From Paenibacillus sediminis (lineage in GTDB: Bacteria > Bacillota > Bacilli > Paenibacillales > Paenibacillaceae), in contig NZ_JAGGKP010000003.1 in the NCBI RefSeq assembly GCF_017873765.1, positions 62,001 to 126,000 on the forward strand: a stretch of DNA of 64,000 nucleotides, written 5' to 3'. The notes beneath the pieces are model-generated. The model saw nothing but the letters and a program-made list of their open reading frames with translations, was not told where the DNA came from and ran no database searches. The stretch's first letter is position 1, and the number at the start of each line of letters is the position of its first letter. Below, piece by piece: positions 8,977 through 16,517 of this stretch. The translations under genes and the position numbers were made by a program.

Positions 8977-9267
8977 ATGGCAAATACACTGCTTAGTATA
9001 CAAATGATACCGAAAACCCCAAACGGCGAAGATCCGATTCCATACATCGACCGGGCTATTGAAGTGATTCAAGCATCGGGTCTTAAGCATCAGGTGAATC
9101 CGCTGGAGACGACTATAGAAGGGGAGCTTGACGAGCTTCTCGATCTGGTGAAAAAGATGAACGATGCGGTCATTCAAATGGGCAGTCCAAGCATTATTTC
9201 GCAAGTGAAAATTGCTCATAATCCAAATGGCATCAATATGGACCGGCTAACGGAGAAGTATCGGTAA
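8977..9267 (+). CDS. MTH1187/YkoF-type thiamine-binding protein
   Basis: 96 residues, the full length of a single Thiamine_BP (MTH1187-type) domain. It shows the expected alternation: strand LLSIQMIPK, helix around YIDRAIEVIQ, SGLKHQVNPLETTIEGELDEL cut here to its first part SGLKHQVNPLETTIEG, then a second helix. Such proteins are small ferredoxin-fold proteins that can bind thiamine or related pyrimidines in the cytosol. It lies between the binding protein and permease genes under the TPP riboswitch; its stop overlaps the next start (TAATG). Ligand and exact role in this importer are inferred. Confidence 0.82.
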   Translation: MANTLLSIQMIPKTPNGEDPIPYIDRAIEVIQASGLKHQVNPLETTIEGELDELLDLVKKMNDAVIQMGSPSIISQVKIAHNPNGINMDRLTEKYR

Positions 9268-10058
9268 TGAGCAAGAACTCTTGGTGGAGAAACATATGGC
9301 CGCCCTTAACGGCGGTCCTGTTATTTTTACTATTGTGGCAGGTCGCTACTTCCTTCTTTCACATTGAAAAGTGGATTTTGCCAAGCCCATTAAATATTGG
9401 ACACGAACTGTTAGCTGGTGCACCTAGCTTGCGGGATCATACGATGGCTACGCTCAAGCTAACTCTTATTGGATTTGGTATAGGCACAGCATTCGGCCTT
9501 CTGGTCGCCTGCTTGCTCCATGTCATTCCTGTGCTGAAATCAGCGCTTTATCCGCTCATGATCTTAAGCCAGAACATTCCGACCATCGCCTTAGCTCCGC
9601 TGCTTATGATCTGGTTCGGCTTCGGACTGCTGCCCAAAATCATCGTCATTACGCTTGTCTGCTTCTTCCCTGTGGCTGTAGCTGCCATGGATGGACTGCT
9701 GCGAACAGATCGAACGATGATGAACTATATGCAGATGATTGGCGCAAGCAGAGGTCAAATATTTTGGAAGCTGGAGCTTCCGCATGCTCTCCCGTCTATA
9801 TTCTCTGGCCTGAAAATTGCTGCGACGTACAGCGTAATGGGCGCCGTTGTCGCCGAATGGATTGGAGCGGACAAAGGAATTGGTTACTACATGGTGCTGC
9901 AAAAATCGGCTTTCCGTACAGACCGGATGTTCGTCGCTATTCTCATTATTGTCGCGCTTAGTCTGCTGATGGTTTCCTGTATTGCTTTACTTGAAAAATG
10001 GCTCGTACGCTGGAAGCCGCAGCAAACCGGACATAGAAAGGGATGGTCCTTAAGATGA
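9267..10058 (+). CDS. thiX: ABC transporter permease of thiamine-precursor importer (ThiX-like)
   Basis: 263 residues with about six membrane segments, the size of a SsuC/TauC-type permease. The cytoplasmic EAA-loop region reads MIGASRGQIFWKLELPHALPS (positions about 153-173), here with G-A-S in the conserved core. It should form the membrane channel used by the ThiY binding protein and the following ATPase. Its start codon overlaps the preceding stop by one base and its stop overlaps the next start by four, so tight translational coupling is expected. Confidence 0.88.
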   Translation: MSKNSWWRNIWPPLTAVLLFLLLWQVATSFFHIEKWILPSPLNIGHELLAGAPSLRDHTMATLKLTLIGFGIGTAFGLLVACLLHVIPVLKSALYPLMILSQNIPTIALAPLLMIWFGFGLLPKIIVITLVCFFPVAVAAMDGLLRTDRTMMNYMQMIGASRGQIFWKLELPHALPSIFSGLKIAATYSVMGAVVAEWIGADKGIGYYMVLQKSAFRTDRMFVAILIIVALSLLMVSCIALLEKWLVRWKPQQTGHRKGWSLR

Positions 10059-10915
10059 CAATCTATGATCATATGACAACTCAAGATCACAGCGCTGTAG
10101 CTCCAGCCCTTTCATTTTCAGCGGATAGCGAGCCCGCATTAGCTCTAGAGGCTCATCATATTACGAAGTCGTTCGCTGGAAGCCGCAAACGATCTCTGCC
10201 TGTTCTAAATGATGTATCTCTCAGAGTGAAGCAAGGAGAGTTCGTCTCGATTATCGGCCCTTCCGGAAGCGGCAAGAGCACGCTGTTTCATATTATTGGC
10301 GGTCTCGAGAAGCCCGATCACGGCGAAATACGGATGAACGGTCAGCTGGTTACCGGCGAGAAAGGCCGCATCAGTTACATGCCGCAGCAACCAGCTCTTC
10401 TCCCCTGGCGCACCATAGAGCAGAATGTTGTCCTGGCGCTAGAGGTGGCTGGGGTACGGACTAAAGAGGCTAGGGAGGAAGCACGGCTCTGGCTGCCGAA
10501 GGTAGGTCTTGCAGGCTTCGAGCAAGCTTATCCTCATACGTTATCCGGCGGCATGCAGCAGCGCGCTTCTTTTCTAAGAGCGCTCCTTAGCCGTCAGGAG
10601 CTGATGTGTCTCGATGAACCCTTTAGTGCGCTCGACGCCCTTACACGCAGCGATATGCAGCGCTGGCTGCTCGATATTTGGGAAAGTACAAAGCGTTCGG
10701 TACTGTTTATTACTCATAATATAGAAGAAGCTTTGCTCTTGTCTGATTCCATTTATGTATTCTCCAGCAGGCCTGCCTCCGTACTGCACAAAATTGAAGT
10801 GCCTTTCGCTCGTCCGCGCCGTGAAGACATAACTACGGATGCTGCGTTTCTATCATTAAAGCTCGAATTATCTCAGTGGATGCGCGAAGAACAACGGAAA
10901 ATGCAGAATCTATGA
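10055..10915 (+). CDS. thiZ: ABC transporter ATP-binding protein of thiamine-precursor importer (ThiZ-like)
   Basis: About 286 residues from the ATG at 10055, chosen because it gives the usual ATGA overlap with the permease stop; an ATG at 10043 is also in frame. Walker A is GPSGSGKST, the Q-loop is in MPQQPALLPW, the signature is LSGGMQQR, Walker B is LMCLDEP and the switch His is in FITHN. It matches the SsuB/TauB/ThiZ group. With the two proteins upstream it makes a complete importer, unlike the maltose systems in this window, which lack an ATPase gene. Confidence 0.88.
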   Translation: MTIYDHMTTQDHSAVAPALSFSADSEPALALEAHHITKSFAGSRKRSLPVLNDVSLRVKQGEFVSIIGPSGSGKSTLFHIIGGLEKPDHGEIRMNGQLVTGEKGRISYMPQQPALLPWRTIEQNVVLALEVAGVRTKEAREEARLWLPKVGLAGFEQAYPHTLSGGMQQRASFLRALLSRQELMCLDEPFSALDALTRSDMQRWLLDIWESTKRSVLFITHNIEEALLLSDSIYVFSSRPASVLHKIEVPFARPRREDITTDAAFLSLKLELSQWMREEQRKMQNL

Positions 10916-10931
10916 GGAAAGGGTGACAGCC

Positions 10932-11726
10932 ATGCAATTATCACCGCTTATGGATGCGCATATTCATTTGGATTCCTATGAAGAGAAGCAGCGTCTTGCT
11001 ATATTACACGAATTAGAATCATCTCGCGTTGAATCTGTGATTGCTGTGTCTATGAATTTAGCTTCCAGCAAAGTTAATCGTAAGCTGGCTCAGGCTTATC
11101 CCGCCTTGGTGAAGCCTGCCTTCGGATTTCATCCTGAGCAGCCTCTTCCAAGCAAACAAGAGATCGATGAGCTGTTTACATGGATGGAACGTTATGTGGG
11201 TGACATGATTGCCGTTGGGGAAGTCGGGCTGCCCTATTACAACAGAACCGAAGCAGAGCAGTCCGGTGAATCCTTCACTCTGGCTCCTTATATCGAGCTA
11301 TTAGAGCGATTCGTTGCCTTTGCTAAACAGCATGATAAACCGATTGTACTTCATGCGGTATATGAAGATGCCGATATTGCCTGTGATTTGCTCGAGCAAT
11401 ATGGCGTAACCAAGGCTCACTTTCACTGGTTCAAAGGGGCAGAGCATACCGTACAGCGAATGGCTGAACGAGGATATTTCGTCTCATTTACACCGGATAT
11501 TGTGTATGATCCTGAAATTCAGCAATTAGCGAAAGTGTACCCGATCTCGCAAGTGATGGCAGAGACGGATGGGCCTTGGCCATTCGAGGGACCGTTTCAG
11601 GGCAAGATGACACATCCTGCAATGACAGCTGAAGTGGTTCAGGCTTGGTGCGAGCTGCATGGTCTGCAGCTGCATGCAGGACGCAAGCAAATGTACAATA
11701 ATACAATGAATTTTTACCTAAAATAA
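10932..11726 (+). CDS. TatD-family metal-dependent hydrolase
   Basis: 264 residues from the ATG at 10932; an in-frame GTG at 10923 abuts the Shine-Dalgarno sequence and is less likely. The metal-ligand set of TatD proteins is visible: HxH in DAHIHLD, Glu in VGEVGLPYY, His in PIVLHAVYE, His in AHFHWFKG and Asp in ETDGPWP. TatD proteins have a TIM-barrel amidohydrolase fold and most are described as nucleases or exonucleases. This one is the last gene of the riboswitch-controlled importer operon, 16 bp after thiZ. A role in processing the imported pyrimidine precursor is therefore possible but unproven. Confidence 0.8.
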   Translation: MQLSPLMDAHIHLDSYEEKQRLAILHELESSRVESVIAVSMNLASSKVNRKLAQAYPALVKPAFGFHPEQPLPSKQEIDELFTWMERYVGDMIAVGEVGLPYYNRTEAEQSGESFTLAPYIELLERFVAFAKQHDKPIVLHAVYEDADIACDLLEQYGVTKAHFHWFKGAEHTVQRMAERGYFVSFTPDIVYDPEIQQLAKVYPISQVMAETDGPWPFEGPFQGKMTHPAMTAEVVQAWCELHGLQLHAGRKQMYNNTMNFYLK

Positions 11727-11728
11727 AA

Positions 11729-11758
11729 CAAGCATCTCACTTTTACGTGAGATGCTTG
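11729..11758. terminator. Bidirectional terminator between TatD and nitroreductase genes
   Basis: A 12-bp perfect stem, CAAGCATCTCAC (11729-11740) and GTGAGATGCTTG (11747-11758), has a 6-nt loop. The minus strand is followed by TTTTATTTT, the plus strand by a weaker T-rich run. The flanking genes converge here. Confidence 0.87.
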
Positions 11759-11764
11759 TCCTTT

Positions 11765-12505
11765 TCATTTCAATTCAAAGCCTTGTTCCTTCAAATAGTC
11801 ACGCATATGTATGCGCGCAGGCTGCGTCAATTTATCAGCCATCAGCTTCGACCAAGGCGTATCGTTCTTGCCACCAGTTCGTTCGCTTAAGTAACGACTC
11901 ATTGTAACATCATAATTGCTCACTTCATTTACAGCATCCGTAGAATATTTGTTACGGTGCAGCACGGCTTTCTGCGGCAAGCGCGGACGAAGCATCGTCT
12001 GCTGATCGGGATGACCTACACACATTCCAAACACAGGGTACACATGCTTCGGAAGCTCGAGCAGACGAGTTACCTCTTCTATACGGTTGCGAATTCCCCC
12101 AATATAAACAATGCCAAGTCCGAGCGATTCCGCTGCGACGGCAGCATTCTGCGCGGCAAGCGCTGTATCAACGGTCGCGATAATGAAGCTTTCGGTTGTA
12201 TCTACAAACGCTTTTTTGTCAGGATAATGCTCTTCTGTAATGGTTTTAAGACGATATAAATCAGCGCACCAGACAAGAAACGTTGGACATTCGGCTATAT
12301 ATGCCTGATTGCCGCACAATTCAGACAGCTCTTTTTTGAGCTTGTCATCTGTTACTGCAATAACGCTGTAAGCCTGAACGTGACTGGAGCTTGAAGCCAT
12401 CTGACCCGCTGCAACAATCGTTTCTAATTGTTCCTCAGTGACCGGCTCATTTGTAAATTTACGAACAGACCGATGTTTCATGAGCAGTGATATCGTATCA
12501 TTCAT
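11765..12505 (-). CDS. NfsA/NfrA-type FMN nitroreductase, NADPH-dependent
   Basis: 246 residues, the length of the NfrA1/NfsA/Frp group. The N-terminal FMN-binding pattern HRSVRKF is present, followed by SSSHVQAYSVI and the central SLGLGIVYIGGIRN. C-terminal segment SERTGG (about 210) belongs to the NfsA-like subgroup. These cytosolic flavoenzymes reduce nitro compounds, quinones or free flavins and often serve thiol or electrophile stress. The stop is 12 bp before lysE in transcription order, so the two form an operon transcribed from upstream of lysE. Physiological substrate is not visible. Confidence 0.87.
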   Translation of the reverse strand: MNDTISLLMKHRSVRKFTNEPVTEEQLETIVAAGQMASSSSHVQAYSVIAVTDDKLKKELSELCGNQAYIAECPTFLVWCADLYRLKTITEEHYPDKKAFVDTTESFIIATVDTALAAQNAAVAAESLGLGIVYIGGIRNRIEEVTRLLELPKHVYPVFGMCVGHPDQQTMLRPRLPQKAVLHRNKYSTDAVNEVSNYDVTMSRYLSERTGGKNDTPWSKLMADKLTQPARIHMRDYLKEQGFELK

Positions 12506-12517
12506 GTTCTTTACCTC

Positions 12518-13138
12518 CTAGTAGATCCATTTGAAGCCCATATATAATACTATACTCCAAATAATAATAGCTGAAACCTTATTGAGATGCGACATCGCTT
12601 TACCAGTGTGATCTAATCTTCTAATCATTGTTCCGCTGACAGCAAGCGTGAAGAACCAAATCCAAGACACCAATATCGTTGCCGCTGTAAAGGAGGCTTT
12701 CTCACTGCCGCTGTAATTCAGAGAGCTTGTCCCGATGACACCGATCGTATCGAGAATAGCGTGTGGATTAAGAAGCGATACAGACAAAGCGAATGTAACT
12801 TGTTTTCTAGTTGATATCCGTTCCTGCGAATCTGTATTTGCGAATGACGCTGGGCTGTCGCTTTTCCATATCACCCAGCCCATATAGATAAGAAACACCA
12901 TTCCTGCCGCATAGAGTACCGTCTGGATCCAAGTAAACATCATCACGACGCCTGCTACACCAAGCACAGCGACGAGAATGAGGATCGTGTCGCAGAGCGC
13001 CGCTGCAATGACGACAGGAAGGGCTCTCCATAATGAAGGCTGGCTAATCCCCTGATTCAGCACAAATACATTTTGCACGCCAAGCGGCAATATTAATCCG
13101 AATGCTAAAATAAATCCATGTAAAAATGACTCAAGCAT
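12518..13138 (-). CDS. LysE/ArgO-family amino-acid exporter
   Basis: 206 residues with six predicted membrane segments, starting MLESFLHGFILAFGLILPLG (first 20 shown). The QNVFVLNQG segment after the first helix is typical of LysE/ArgO translocators, which export basic or other amino acids. ATG follows TTGGAGGTAAAGC on the minus strand. It heads a two-gene unit with the nitroreductase. Upstream lies the vestige of a MocR-type regulator (13253-13345); divergent lysE/MocR pairs are common, so its own regulator appears lost. Substrate unknown. Confidence 0.85.
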   Translation of the reverse strand: MLESFLHGFILAFGLILPLGVQNVFVLNQGISQPSLWRALPVVIAAALCDTILILVAVLGVAGVVMMFTWIQTVLYAAGMVFLIYMGWVIWKSDSPASFANTDSQERISTRKQVTFALSVSLLNPHAILDTIGVIGTSSLNYSGSEKASFTAATILVSWIWFFTLAVSGTMIRRLDHTGKAMSHLNKVSAIIIWSIVLYMGFKWIY

Positions 13139-13201
13139 GCTTTACCTCCAACACTTTTCTTTCACCAGTCCTTATTGTAACGGAATCAGGGGATAACTGC
13201 T

Positions 13202-13242
13202 CCATCCATTTGGATGGTTTCAAAACCAACCAAATTGTATAA
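13202..13242. promoter_or_regulatory. Inverted repeats and plus-strand -10 box: fossil MocR-type control region
   Basis: CCATCCA/TGGATGG (13202-13217) and TGGTTT/AAACCA (13215-13228) are adjacent inverted repeats, followed by TATAAT at 13237-13242 on the plus strand. On the minus strand TACAAT (plus 13174-13179) could be the lysE -10. The layout fits an intergenic region of a divergent regulator/exporter pair. Confidence 0.4.
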
Positions 13243-13252
13243 TAGTCGGGAC

Positions 13253-13345
13253 ATACCGCTTGGTGGATTCTATATTTGGCTGCAGATTAATAAACCTATT
13301 TCCATCGGAAAATTGTTTGAGACTGCAGTAAGCAAAAGAACCTAA
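13253..13345 (+). pseudogene. C-terminal relic of a MocR-type (GntR/aminotransferase) regulator
   Basis: In one frame the region reads PLGGFYIWLQINKPISIG (18 residues) and continues about a dozen codons to TAA at 13343-13345. GGFYIWL-type motifs mark the C-terminal small domain of fold-I aminotransferases and MocR regulators. No start, helix-turn-helix or aminotransferase core is present; the coding end directly abuts a promoter-like region, as if an internal deletion removed about 1.3 kb. It lies beside lysE, a usual MocR partner. Short match, so moderate confidence. Confidence 0.45.
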
Positions 13346-13370
13346 CGATTCTCTATCGCTAGGTTCTTTT
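13334..13370. terminator. Terminator between MocR relic and chemoreceptor gene
   Basis: Stem AAAAGAACCTA (13334-13344) with TAGGTTCTTTT (13360-13370), extended inward by CGA/TCG. T runs occur on both strands. It ends the minus-strand chemoreceptor gene and perhaps once ended the regulator on the plus strand. Confidence 0.8.
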
Positions 13371-13386
13371 TGTTCAATCCAATTCA

Positions 13387-15522
13387 TTAGGTCTCAAACA
13401 TAACGAGCGATTTCTTGAGCGTATCCGACAGCTCTTGCAGCTTGTTCGAGAGTGAAACCAGCTTCTCGCTGACTAGATATTGTTCTGAAGACATGGAAGC
13501 TACTTCTTCAGTGGATGCGGTTGTTTGCTCTACAACAGCGCTCACGGAAGAGATCGTTTCTGTCAGAACTTGCTGAGACTCGATCAATTCATTAACAGAG
13601 GCTGTTGAGTTATTAATTTGTTCTAGGAAGTCTTCCATTTGGCCTCTAACATTTTCAAAAATGCCTGATGCCTCGTGCACAGACTCCATTTGTTCGGTAA
13701 ATAAAGGAGCAGCTTGTCTTAACGCTACAGTCGTCGCTTCAATTCCTTTTTGAATTTCGTCGGTAATGCCTGACACCATCTCGATCGACTGTTTAGACTG
13801 ATCTGCCAATTCACGAATTCGATCTGCAATAACCATAAAGCCTTTGCCTGCCACGCCGGCTCTCGCCGCTTCAATGGTCGCATTTACAGACAAAATATTA
13901 ATTTGTTGCGTCATGTCGACCATGACTTGCAAAATTTTACGAATCGAAGAAGTACTTTGTTTTAATTGGTCAGAGTTTTCAACGACAACTTGGTTCATCT
14001 GAGCTGTCTTATTGGTCTTCTGCACGAGCTCGTGCATATACTCTTCACCTTGTTTACTTACTTGCTGAACGCGGTCTGCCGCAAGTTCCATCGATTTATT
14101 GGACTCCACGACCGTGTTCATTTTAACACCAATATTCTCTGTCAGCATGTTGCCCTTCTCGGCCTCTACAGCCATGCTAGCAGCTCCTTGTGCAATTTCT
14201 TGCGTAGCAGAAGCAACTTCTCCTGCTGTAATTGCTGTGCTCTTGGATACTTCCGACAGCTGCTGAGCTGTAGCCAATACTTCCTTGGCAGACACGTTCG
14301 TCTGATCAACAAGTTTAGCAATTTGCTGCATCATCCGATTGAAGCTAACACCTAAACGCCCAATTTCATCCTTGCCTTTAAAATGAGTACGGACTTTTAA
14401 GTTGCCCCGTTCCCCTTCTTCCATCAGCTTGGCGAGCTTCACTAGAGGACGGCCGACAATGCGTACAATGTAGTATCCGATTAGTACAGCAAGCAGTGCA
14501 GCGACGACTACAATGACTAAAGTTACATACAATAGTTTATTTGTCGCTTTCACAAAACTGCTGACAGGCGCGAAGCCTATCATATCCCAGCCAGTTGAAG
14601 GGAGCTGTTTATAAACAACAAGCTGATCCACACCCTGTTCATTTTTCATCGTCGTAAAGGTTGAATCTTTGCCACCCGCTATAATGAATGATGGTTTCTC
14701 AAGCAGGTCAGCATTATTTGAATATACAACGGTATTATCGTTATTCAAGATGCGAATATCGCCGCCCTCACCGATTTGGAGATTGGAAAGCAAGTCGCTT
14801 AATGACTTCTCTTTTATTTCATATAGCAATACGTATTCCGCATTTGGATTTTGCAAGTTTCTAAGCAGTCTGCCCATCGTCACCGTAGGTTCAGTCGCTG
14901 TACCGAAGAAACCTTTCTTTTCAGTTGGCAACCATACAATTTGACCTTTTGCATCAATAATTTTCTTTACTTTAGCTTGAGACTTCTCGTTCGATATGAT
15001 GGAAGAGTTCCCTGTTGACACATATGATTTCGTGGCTACGATATCTTTGGACAATAGCCGAATCCCCATCAATCTTTTATCAGAACCAGCAATTGCGTCG
15101 AGCTTTCTACGCAATTCTTCTTCTGCTTTTGTCTTCTCTACAATGCCCACATCTGGCTTGTTAACTAATTCCAGATCCGCTTTAATCGATTGATCGACGG
15201 CAATTTGACGAGATGAGTTCTCATACTCTTTGAATAAGAAATCAAGTTTGTCCGCTGCTTGTACAATGCTTTGTGAAGCTGCTGTAGACACTTGGTCCAT
15301 GATGATATTTTTCGAGTTGTTATACGAGATTAGACCTAGTAGAGATGATAGAAGTACCACTGTACAGAAGAAAATGATAAACAATTTCATTCCTACGGAA
15401 TTGATTTGCATACCTTTTACTGAATTAAATCGCAGACCTCCTAATTTCTGTAAAAGCGGTTTCATTGAAATGCGGCGTAAAAGTTGACCGATCTTCCTAA
15501 ACTGAAAACGAGGTGATTTCAT
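13387..15522 (-). CDS. methyl-accepting chemotaxis protein with dCache sensor
   Basis: 711 residues. A 40-residue cytoplasmic N-terminus precedes membrane helix 1 (about 46-68, LFIIFFCTVVLLSSLLGLIS). An extracellular sensor of about 260 residues with dCache-like character follows, then helix 2 (about 330-353), a HAMP domain and a long methyl-accepting coiled coil. The signalling tip reads EAARAGVAGKGFMVIADRIR, with V and R where E is more usual. It should pass ligand binding to CheA/CheW. Ligand unknown. ATG follows AGGAGGATACT. It stands alone; three PhoP-box-like repeats lie upstream. Confidence 0.93.
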   Translation of the reverse strand: MKSPRFQFRKIGQLLRRISMKPLLQKLGGLRFNSVKGMQINSVGMKLFIIFFCTVVLLSSLLGLISYNNSKNIIMDQVSTAASQSIVQAADKLDFLFKEYENSSRQIAVDQSIKADLELVNKPDVGIVEKTKAEEELRRKLDAIAGSDKRLMGIRLLSKDIVATKSYVSTGNSSIISNEKSQAKVKKIIDAKGQIVWLPTEKKGFFGTATEPTVTMGRLLRNLQNPNAEYVLLYEIKEKSLSDLLSNLQIGEGGDIRILNNDNTVVYSNNADLLEKPSFIIAGGKDSTFTTMKNEQGVDQLVVYKQLPSTGWDMIGFAPVSSFVKATNKLLYVTLVIVVVAALLAVLIGYYIVRIVGRPLVKLAKLMEEGERGNLKVRTHFKGKDEIGRLGVSFNRMMQQIAKLVDQTNVSAKEVLATAQQLSEVSKSTAITAGEVASATQEIAQGAASMAVEAEKGNMLTENIGVKMNTVVESNKSMELAADRVQQVSKQGEEYMHELVQKTNKTAQMNQVVVENSDQLKQSTSSIRKILQVMVDMTQQINILSVNATIEAARAGVAGKGFMVIADRIRELADQSKQSIEMVSGITDEIQKGIEATTVALRQAAPLFTEQMESVHEASGIFENVRGQMEDFLEQINNSTASVNELIESQQVLTETISSVSAVVEQTTASTEEVASMSSEQYLVSEKLVSLSNKLQELSDTLKKSLVMFET

Positions 15523-15561
15523 AGTATCCTCCTACTATACTTAGAAATAGTATTGCATAGC

Positions 15562-15594
15562 ATTATGTAAATATTATGTAAATATTATGTAAAC
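15562..15594 (-). promoter_or_regulatory. Three tandem 11-bp repeats, PhoP-box-like, upstream of the chemoreceptor
   Basis: ATTATGTAAAT occurs three times head to tail (15562-15572, 15573-15583, 15584-15594; last copy ends AAC). On the coding strand this is TTTACA repeated with exact 11-bp spacing, like the direct repeats bound by PhoP. It lies about 40-70 bp upstream of the start codon. Confidence 0.45.
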
Positions 15595-15634
15595 AAGGCA
15601 CAGCCCTAAAACTTATTGCGAGCTGCACCTTGTT
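15592..15634 (-). terminator. Weak hairpin, possible terminator of malEFG operon 1
   Basis: AACAAGG (15592-15598) pairs with CCTTGTT (15628-15634), with an inner AGC/GCT pairing. It lies 38 bp past the malG stop. The T run on the minus strand is poor, so termination is uncertain. Confidence 0.35.
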
Positions 15635-15671
15635 GCAAAAAAAGATTATGTGCTTCAAGTATGTTATCAAA

Positions 15672-16517
15672 TTATCCCTTGCTAGCCCCTGCAGTCATGC
15701 CGTCAACCAACATACGTTGCAAGAACATGAACAGAATGCCGATCGGTAATGCAATCAGTACTGCCGCTGCAGCAAACACTGTAAAGTTGCTGTTCTGATT
15801 CGAGCTGACCATGTCGTACAGACCAACGGCAACTGTCCAGTTCGGTTTAGTACGAAGAACGAGTTTCGCGAAAATAAAGTCAACCCACGGACCGACAAAC
15901 TGTGTCAATGCGATATAAGTGAGCATCGGTCTCGACAGCGGCAAAATAATTCGAGAGAAGATCATCAAATTACTTGCCCCGTCAATTTTAGCCGCTTCAT
16001 CCAAACTGCGTGGAATGGTATCCAAGTAGCCCTTCATAATAAATGTTCCGCCAAGCGGTGCACCTGCTGCATATACAATGATAAGTGCCAGATGCGTGTC
16101 GAGCAGATGCATTTCTTTAAGCAAAATGTATACTGCGATCATACTCATGAATCCAGGGAACATTCCTAGAACCAAAATGGTCGACAATGCCGTTTTCCGT
16201 CCTCTAAACCGGAATCTTGACACTGCATAGCTCGTTAATAAGACGAGAATGGTACCGATAATCGTGGACAAAACGGAAATTTTAAGTGTATTCATATACC
16301 ATTGTCCGAACAAGATACTCTTCGAAGTAAATAATTCCCGGTAATGATCCAGTGTAAATACTTCTGGAATGAGTGTCTTACTGTACAGTGATTTGCCCGG
16401 TCTGAAGGAGGCAAGCACAACCCACAATGCCGGATACAGACAGCATATGGAAATAATAATTAGCAACAAATAACTGCCGGCAGCCCGGACGAAGTTTCCA
16501 AGTTTACGTGCGCTCAT
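15672..16517 (-). CDS. malG: maltodextrin ABC transporter permease MalG, system 1
   Basis: 281 residues with six membrane helices. The EAA loop reads EAAKIDGASNLMIFSRIILP (about 190-209), which would dock on the ATPase. Like MalG of other Bacillales it pairs with MalF (overlap of 4 bp, ATGA-type) and binding protein MalE upstream. No ATPase gene lies in the operon; Bacillus-type maltodextrin importers use a shared MsmX-type ATPase encoded elsewhere. Closely similar to the second MalG at 21312 in motif order (FRPGXSLY near the N-terminus, EAA loop, C-terminal V(D/E)G(M/L)TAGA-KG), so the operons are duplicates that have diverged. Confidence 0.92.
   Translation of the reverse strand: MSARKLGNFVRAAGSYLLLIIISICCLYPALWVVLASFRPGKSLYSKTLIPEVFTLDHYRELFTSKSILFGQWYMNTLKISVLSTIIGTILVLLTSYAVSRFRFRGRKTALSTILVLGMFPGFMSMIAVYILLKEMHLLDTHLALIIVYAAGAPLGGTFIMKGYLDTIPRSLDEAAKIDGASNLMIFSRIILPLSRPMLTYIALTQFVGPWVDFIFAKLVLRTKPNWTVAVGLYDMVSSNQNSNFTVFAAAAVLIALPIGILFMFLQRMLVDGMTAGASKG

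Noticed and set aside
13202..13242. Plus-strand promoter driving a functional small gene or sRNA toward 13370
   Set aside because: The only coding-like content is the short aminotransferase-type tail without a start codon, so a regulator relic explains it better, although a short transcript ending at the 13334-13370 hairpin cannot be excluded.
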